Shown one piece after another: positions 57,870-64,000 of a DNA stretch of 64,000 nucleotides. The DNA comes from Tanypteryx hageni (taxonomy: Eukaryota; Arthropoda; Insecta; Odonata; Petaluridae), in assembly GCA_028673005.1 (NCBI GenBank), contig CM054117.1:54869370-54933369 (forward strand). Reading direction: 5' to 3'. How positions within the stretch are numbered: the first letter of the stretch is position 1; each line of letters begins with the position of its first letter. Below the pieces are notes generated by a model, which saw only the letters and a list, made by a program, of their open reading frames with translations, was not told where the DNA came from and did not search any database. The position numbers were made by a program, and so were the translations under genes.

Positions 57870-58449
57870 TCAAATTACGGATAAAAGGGCACAGTTAAAC
57901 AATTCATAGCCCATCCGAAAATATGTCACTATTTCGAAAATCGTCGACAGTTATACTGCGAACACAACAATCAGTTTTCGCTCCTAAAAATTTGAAACCG
58001 TTCACGGCAGCCGAGTCGAATGATATTAGAAACAGCTGAGGGAAACTGACGCACGCGAAAACTCGCGGTATTTTTTTTTACCCGAAGAAAGCTCTTCTCC
58101 CAGAGACCTCCCGCTCCGTTTTTTCCCCGTGGGTTGCTTTCTCTCTTTCTCGGGCGCTTTGGGAATACGCGCGCACAATTCCTCTCCCTTCAAGCTTTCC
58201 ACTCGAAACTATTCCTTCAGGAACAACCGCAGAGCCATCGTGGGCTTGCGGAACATCTGAGCATCGCGAGCGATTTGTGACCAACCCCTTCGCGTCTCCG
58301 TGGAGAGATGCCTTTCCGATCTTGCTCGCTTTCGAATCGCAATCGTGTTTGCGCGCAGTTGCGAAATCACACGCCGAGACGGAAATGATATGTACCCATT
58401 TTTGACCACGCGTCAATTCTCAATGTATCTTCACACGCACGGGTATTCC
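57870..58449. other. CpG-rich unique block
   Basis: 57930-58420 is CpG-rich with overlapping frames (112 codons on -, 78 on +) that lack any domain. It lies between two piggyBac-type MITEs. It may be host regulatory sequence. Confidence 0.35.
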
Positions 58450-58453
58450 TTAA

Positions 58454-58936
58454 CCCCTTCAGACCTGGTGTACATGACAATGTACGTTAATTTTGAGCTT
58501 GCTTTTCAAATATTCTTTCACATTATATTTTATTGAAAACTTGCAAAGTGTGACGTCTAATTTATCCATTATTGGTACTTTTACTTCCATCTATTGCAGA
58601 CTAGTTGAAGTTAAAATGACATTAAATACAAGATGGTAAGAACAAAAAAGAATTGCTCCAAATAAGTCAAATTTCTTTTTTTGTTTTTGTCGCCGAAACA
58701 TCACACTTTTACATTATTTTCTTTGAACTGTTAGATAAAGAAACCTTCTTATTTCATAAATAAAATAAATTTGTACCCTTTTTTTATTTTTGATGTTTTA
58801 AAACGCAATAAAAATTTAAAAACTTCCTTAAAATAAAGATTTTTTTCAAATTTCTTTTTTCTATTTCTTTAAAATCCAATGAGCATAATTCCACCGAAAA
58901 AAAATTCTCTAAAGAAAAAAGTCAGGTCTGAAGGGG
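58454..58936. mobile_element. piggyBac-type MITE 2
   Basis: TTAA (58450-58453) then CCCCTTCAGACCTG, and the perfect inverse CAGGTCTGAAGGGG (58923-58936) followed by TTAT, one change from TTAA. These are 14-bp perfect terminal repeats. The interior is AT-rich and non-coding, 483 bp. The ends differ from MITE 1, so it is a separate family. Confidence 0.82.
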
Positions 58937-59860
58937 TTATATTGGTATCAAAATTGAATTTTATTTATTTTTTTAATTTTAACAACGCCACATTATGAAA
59001 ACATTTCACTAAGTCTCGGTCTCGTCTACAATTTTAATATCACTGCTTTTTCAAGGGAAAATTTAGGTATTCTTTCTATGTTTTAAATTCTCTGACATTT
59101 GATTTTACCGCTAACATCCGGGGTTGGATTTTTCGGCGGGCAACCGCCCACCCCTCCCTATATTTTAGGAATGTCAAAAAGGATTTGGAAATATTTGTTT
59201 AAAAAATTAACAAAAATAAAATAGATAATTTTCCCGTCGAAACACATGATATAATACGAGATAGTGTCAAATTTTTGGACATTTATTTTTAATTTGTCGG
59301 AGAAAATAAGGTTCGAGTATTGAGCGCACTTCTTTCTTACTAGGATTTAAGAGATCTGAAATATATTACTACCACTCATGGACAAAAAAATGTAACGTTA
59401 AAATGTGCCATTAATAACATCCTGAAACTTTAACATATTATCTATCGATATCTCAGCTTACATGCGACAGTTCAAAATGGTAGGCGACATTTGGGTTTCA
59501 CATTAAAAAATGACACGTGAATGAATTTTTCTCTCCTGTAACTTATCCACTGCTGAAGAATTATAAAAGAATGAAATAGGTTTAACCCTAGACCAAACTT
59601 TATAGTTCAGAGTTGGCTATATTAATTATGTTTTGCGGTCCTCTACGATGTCTGTATGAGGTCCTATGTCTGTCTGGCTGCCTGTTATACGTCACGACGA
59701 CGGCATCTTCAAGATTATTAAAAAAAACCTTTTGCTCGAAAACGCGAGCATATTTAAGCTGAACATCATGTTTTATAAAATGGCATCTTCTCAGCGCAAT
59801 AAATTTTCAGAGCACCATATATCGGAAGACTTAGAAGAGAATTCTGTTATCCTGGCCTTG
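58937..59860. other. AT-rich unique sequence
   Basis: No gene was recognised. GGGGTTGGATTTTTCGGCGG at 59119-59138 resembles a DNA-transposon end without a partner. Confidence 0.4.
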
Positions 59861-59937
59861 GTATAGGGGCGGTTAGCGAGTGTTCCAGTCGTGGGTTCTA
59901 ATCCTGCGCAGGGCATGGTCGCATGTGTTCGTATTCG
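59861..59937 (+). repeat. tRNA-like SINE, family B, copy 2
   Basis: GGGGCGGTTAGCGAGTGTTC and GTGGGTTCTAATCCTGCGCA give A- and B-box-like elements, followed by GGGCATGGTCGCATGTG. Same order as 2226-2318. Confidence 0.55.
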
Positions 59938-60400
59938 ATAATTGAGCTCATTGTGAAAGATTGCCAACATCTGTTCATGAACTAGTTAAAATAAATAAAA
60001 CGATTGAAGAGAGCGAATTTATGATAAGTGAAGGCAATAATGGAAGTGAGTTTGAGACGAATGAAGCGATAGTGAGTCGAGAGGTCATTTTATCATTAAA
60101 CATGTCCAAGCAAGTCAGATATCCACCAAAATAAGTGCTTCACCAAGTACCATGTATCAAACAATTATAGATAAGCTCATGATATTTTAAATAAATTGTC
60201 TAAATAAAAGGAATACATTTTTTCCGTTTCGCATTTCGTGTTTTATCAGTTTTTCCTTCATTTCCCATAAATAGGACCTGGTGGTGATTCAAGCAAGGAA
60301 AAAAAATAGAACCGAAAAGGGTTAAGCAGACGCCTGCGATGGTGAAATCGCTATTTGAGAGGGATTTGATAATAAAGGCCAATAGAGATTTCCATCGGAG
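59938..60400. other. AT-rich unique sequence
   Basis: Nothing recognised. CCGAAAAGGGTTAAG at 60312-60326 looks like a lone piggyBac-type right end, without a partner. Confidence 0.4.
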
Positions 60401-61430
60401 CGTGGGTATGATTCAGTGGCGTACGGATTTTGGCGGATTGCGGGGTACCGATGTAAATTTAGAACGTAAATGAGAAACGGAGGAAGAGGGGAAGTGAGGA
60501 ATAGAGAGAGAGAGGTGGAGAGGACATTTGGGACAGAGGGAGCCGGATTCGGACGTTTCCGTCTTTCTCGGGGAAATCGCCTCTTTTCGTTAATTTTTCA
60601 ATAGAAGTGGCTCGATACAAATAGGCAATAATCATTCTCGCGACGGATATTATAAAAAAACGACGAAGCAGCAGCAGACGAATTCAATTCGGTGAACTTT
60701 CCGGATTCGAACCGAAACGCTATTATTCCATTAATCTTTTCGTTCTTTATGGTTTGGGAATTTTCGTTCATCCGACCTGTTTTATAATAGCGTCGTTTTT
60801 TCCTGTCCGCGTTGATTTGAATTAAAATAAAAACAAAAATCGGTCAGCGTTAGCTTTTTATCATGGTTCCGCAAGGTCCCATTCCATCTCCCTTGAAATA
60901 CCTAACCGATCGGTCGGTGCCGGATTACGGATTGAATTTGTAAACAAAATAACGCTCCTCTCTCTCTCTCTTTGGTGCCATAACTTCCTCGCACGATGCA
61001 AAAATAAAACAAATAAAAGCGCGTTCGCGTAGAAAAACACCGCTAAAAAAAAACAAATTTTCGCGAGGGAATTTGTTTCCGCGGGGAATCGTATCGTAGG
61101 CGATAAAATTGAATGGGAGGTCAGTGCACAAGGGCTTGCGAAATGAAATGAAAATATTGCTGCGTCGATAATACGATATCCCATTCGTGCGGAGGTAGTC
61201 GAACACCGGCCTATCGCACATCGAGGCCACACAAAATTAGTCGGAGCTGTCGGATTATTATTTATTTATTTAACTAAAGAGTAATATTTTCTTCGATAAA
61301 TCGAATTGTTGGATCCCTCGCATTGCGGCGTTACACGCTTTTCTGGGAATTAACGCGCGCAGCGAAACGGTGCAAAAGTTGTATTATCTATGGGAATACA
61401 TCTGGGCGACGTCTTGGGCTTCTCAGCACG
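60401..61430. other. CpG-containing unique block
   Basis: CAGTGGCGTACGGATTTTGG at about 60414-60433 resembles a hAT left end. 60500-61400 is CpG-richer unique sequence with minus frames of 101 and 123 codons but no recognisable domain. No gene was assigned. Confidence 0.35.
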
Positions 61431-61968
61431 CAACAGCTTAGTTAAACTAGATTAAGAATTGCTTCATTAGTCGTTTCTAATAATCTCTTGATTCTCACTG
61501 AAACTTTTTATGCTTCTTAATGCTCGGGTGACCGTTTCAAAACCATGCCCGTAGCGAAATTGATTGACTTCTTAATAATTTCAGAACTAATTCCATCGTA
61601 TTCACCGAGTAGTTAATTTGCATCTAATCAAAATCAATTGTGACGACGTGATTGAAAATGAACCAATTACGGAGTGTTATAGACAGAAAAAATTGGTATT
61701 GGGGTATTTTTCACTTTCTTGGTTCTACAACTCTTACCAATATTTTAATTTCTTTCAAGTTATTTGCATGGTTTTATTTTCAATTTTTTCTTATGCTTCA
61801 AGAATTATATTTGAATTTTACTGAGTACTTACTAGAAACTGATGGCAATATCAAAGTGTTTGATTTTATTGTCAACGTTTACATACTATGCGCTGTATAA
61901 ACTTTTTATTTTTCATGAATTAAATGCATTCAAAAAGATTTGTTTTTACAAAATTTACTCTCCATTAT
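61431..61968. other. AT-rich unique sequence
   Basis: Two overlapping + frames (68 and 82 codons) have no supporting signals. Nothing else was recognised. Confidence 0.45.
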
Positions 61969-62068
61969 AAGAGGTTCGCCGCCAAAACAGTTGCAACTCA
62001 ATAGGTTCGCGAAGATAAAAGGTTTATCCAAGGGGTTCGCGAAGTGAAAAAGGTTGGATACTACTGGC
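61969..62068. mobile_element. hAT (Charlie-like) terminal fragment
   Basis: In reverse complement it begins CAGTAGTATCCAACCTTTTT then CACTTCGCGAACCCC, a typical Charlie-type hAT end (CAGTGGTT-x-x-CAACCTTTTT). GGTTCGC(C/G) words recur three times at about 15-40-bp spacing. No second end was located; 62570-62650 (GGCGAGCCACATTAGAAGAC, GGGTCGCATAAGATTTCAC) may be a further part. Confidence 0.5.
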
Positions 62069-63153
62069 TTATATTATGATAGATAATGCGTAGAAACTAC
62101 CGTCAGGAAAGACAGCTATCACTGGTTCTTTGTCTCAATCCCTATAAAACTGGCCGATATACTGTAATTAATGTAGGTAATGTTACCCTCTGCCATGCGT
62201 CACAGTGGGCTTGCAACGCGACTGTTATCTCCTTCGCATGTTTCATAGGCCACGCCTCCTCATCTCCCCATTCCCTCTCTCAACCAGCACCTGCTGCTTA
62301 GTCCGAAAAATAACCATCAAATTTTCCAAATTCTAAAAAGTAATATTCGGCGTCGAAGGCAAGTGAATACAACCTCCTAATAGGTATTCTGCTAAAATAT
62401 AAATAAAATATAAATACCCAAAATATAAGAAGTGCACTTTAACCCTTTGTTCTCAGCATACACGTAGTTGTTGAGGAAATTTTGACGCGGTGGCCATGGT
62501 TATGCGGCGTTGCCAGATTTCCCAGTAAAAAAAAGTTGTGCGAGCTATGGGCAAACTTATTACGATGTTAGCCACTTTAGCAGTTGCGGGTTCTTAGGCG
62601 AGCCACATTAGAAGACGCAAATGCTTCGACGGGTCGCATAAGATTTCACATCTGAAGTTATTTTAGAAAGATTCGATTAGTGAAATAATTTTAATTTAGC
62701 TTCATAAATTCACCAGAAAAGATTTTTAAGGCTATAGTTTTAACAGAATAATGCAACAGTTGAAAAGTTCTGGTGTGACATTTTAAAAGGTCAACCAGTT
62801 ACAAACATCTGACACATGTCTTTTGGTATTAACTCTCATTCCGACAACTGTCATGTGTGAACGGACATCTGTTGCACTTCACTTTCTGAAAAGTAAATAC
62901 CGCAACAAGCTGAATCTCGAATCTCTCCTCTGATTAGCTGTAGAGGGAGGGAATGTGGACCACCCTCTTACTTAATTTTATTAAAATCCTTCCAGCGGTT
63001 TAGGAGTTGAAAGTAACGACAGACGTATGGACGAGGCGTGCCAATAAGGCGTTCCGCTATTACCACTTCGCTGGTAAAGAACGCCTAATTACTAAATTTC
63101 TGCTCTGAGAAGGTTTTTAAGACGTCTATATTAATATTGTCCAAAAATTTACA
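62069..63153. other. AT-rich unique sequence
   Basis: No gene was recognised. TTAACCCTTTGTTCTC at 62441-62456 resembles a piggyBac-type left end without a matching right end. Confidence 0.4.
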
Positions 63154-63376
63154 AGCGCGGCCACCAGGTCGCTCGGCCCCCTGTTTGTGTGGTTTGAGGA
63201 GACCGCGCAAAGTCAGCGTTCCGTCCTTCGGAAGGGACGTTAAGCCGTTGGCCCCCTTGGTGCTCTTCGTTAAGAGTAGGCTAAAAGCCTGCACCGGGTT
63301 TCCCTCCTCCCTTGTGAGTGTGTTCGGTGTGGAAGGAGCTATGGCAATAATAATCCAAGAGGTTGATTAGCCAAAA
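63154..63376 (+). repeat. tRNA-derived SINE, family A, copy 4 (5'-truncated)
   Basis: It is in the opposite orientation to copies 1-3. The body has GGTTTGAGGAGACCGCGCAA, TCCGTCCTTCGGAAGGGACG, CCCCCTTGGTGCTCTTCG and CCCTCCTCCCTTGTG, and the tail has GGCAATAATAATCCAAGAGG then TTGATTAGCCA. The tRNA-like head is missing. Confidence 0.8.
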
Positions 63377-63682
63377 ATACGCGCCCGCAATTGCGCCCAC
63401 AGGGTGCCTGCTGTAGTCGCAGGTGCGGCCACTGCAATTATTTTTCGTGAGAACCCCTGGACTCTAGTCTATCGCCCTTAGCCTTAATGGGGAGTTTGTA
63501 AATCCGTCCTTCAAAATGTATGAATGAATAAGACATTGGAAATTTCCCTCTTTACACCTTCATTGTCAGTGTCTTAAGCATTGTATGTGAAACACTGCCA
63601 TGTACTCGCTGAAATTTGCAGCGCTTTTGCTCAACCGTTTTATAGTCAGTCAGTTGCCCATTGCATTATATTAATTGAAATC

Positions 63683-63765
63683 AGGAGGAAAATCCTGCCT
63701 CGACCAGGAATCGAACTCCGATTCTTCAACTCGCCAGGAGTGCATTCAAGTGCTGGCCTACCGAG
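63683..63765 (-). repeat. tRNA-like remnant
   Basis: On the minus strand, CCTCGGTAGGCCAGCACTTG (acceptor and D-arm region) and GGAGTTCGATTCCTGGTCGA then GGCAGG (T arm and acceptor) give CCTCG/CGAGG pairing. The anticodon arm is damaged. It is related to the other tRNA-like units. Confidence 0.5.
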
Positions 63766-63805
63766 GCATATTAATTCAGGTGTATTGCCCTTCTCAGTAT
63801 TAGAA

Positions 63806-63855
63806 TATCCGTCCGGGAAGTGGAGGCCCGGGTTCTATTCCTAATCGAGACAGTA
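63806..63855 (+). repeat. tRNA-like 3'-half fragment
   Basis: GAATATCCGTCCGGGAAGTG then GAGGCCCGGGTTCTATTCCT matches the anticodon-to-T-arm part of the unit at 8799-8939, in forward orientation. Less than 50 bp separates it from the inverted unit before it. Confidence 0.5.
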
Positions 63856-64000
63856 TTTTTTTCTTGATTGCCAGGAAACCTTACACTTTGGTATATGCTC
63901 ACGTGCCTAAAAATGAAAGATCTACACTTTTCATCGAACAAGTTAATACGCCCGATCACATTCAAATCAATTGTTGGTGTAGTTATAATTTCCTAATTCA

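Noticed and set aside
62441..62456. Left end of a third piggyBac-type MITE (TTAACCCTTTGTTCTC)
   Set aside because: No matching right end was found downstream; a lone CCCTT word is not enough.

Overview
This window is eukaryotic, non-coding and full of mobile DNA. It most likely comes from an arthropod, and probably an insect. The reasons are the mix of elements: a LINE with endonuclease and reverse-transcriptase motifs, a Penelope-like element with a GIY-YIG domain, piggyBac-type TTAA elements, a Helitron, hAT and pogo-type ends, and tRNA-derived SINEs. There are no bacterial-style genes or operons. No conserved host protein gene could be recognised on either strand. Nearly all long open frames lie in pyrimidine or purine tracts, a 13-bp minisatellite, palindromes or decayed transposons. 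The only convincing functional host gene is a tRNA-Trp (anticodon CCA) at 35744-35815. A weak candidate coding exon (19948-20022) and a CpG-rich block ending in a strong splice donor (50830-52416) are the best hints of a host transcription unit on the + strand.

Layout. 1-3.7 kb: a decayed LINE split by a hAT-like insertion. 3.8-10.5 kb: two inverted copies of an unidentified ~550-bp repeat enclose a perfect 98-bp-arm palindrome around (TA)n, two old tandem arrays (periods ~146 and ~110 bp) and a tRNA-like insertion with an 11-bp target duplication. 10.5-31.4 kb: CpG-rich unique blocks alternate with AT-rich sequence and polypurine/polypyrimidine tracts; SINEs, MITEs and a 291-bp Penelope deletion derivative with a perfect 15-bp target duplication lie among them. 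31.4-33.1 kb: a Helitron sits inside the transposase frame of an internally deleted piggyBac element. 34.8-37.1 kb: a LINE 3' fragment, the tRNA, a ~250-bp palindrome whose arms resemble a hammerhead ribozyme, and a 175-bp tandem duplication. 38.1-42.2 kb: a 1.4-kb pyrimidine tract, hAT ends and a 13-bp minisatellite. 45.6-49.1 kb: a SINE followed by a ~2.9-kb Penelope-like element on the minus strand. 49.4-52.6 kb: purine and pyrimidine tracts next to the CpG-rich putative 5' exon. 52.6-64 kb: pogo-like and two piggyBac-like MITEs, tRNA-like repeats, a second SINE family and unique sequence.

How it fits together: the elements are mostly broken passengers, nested and in several cases datable relative to one another (Helitron after piggyBac, hAT after LINE). 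The candidate system most worth following is the pair of Penelope-linked structures: the hammerhead-like palindrome, and the full-length/deletion-derivative pair. All element names rest on motifs read by eye; no database search was possible.
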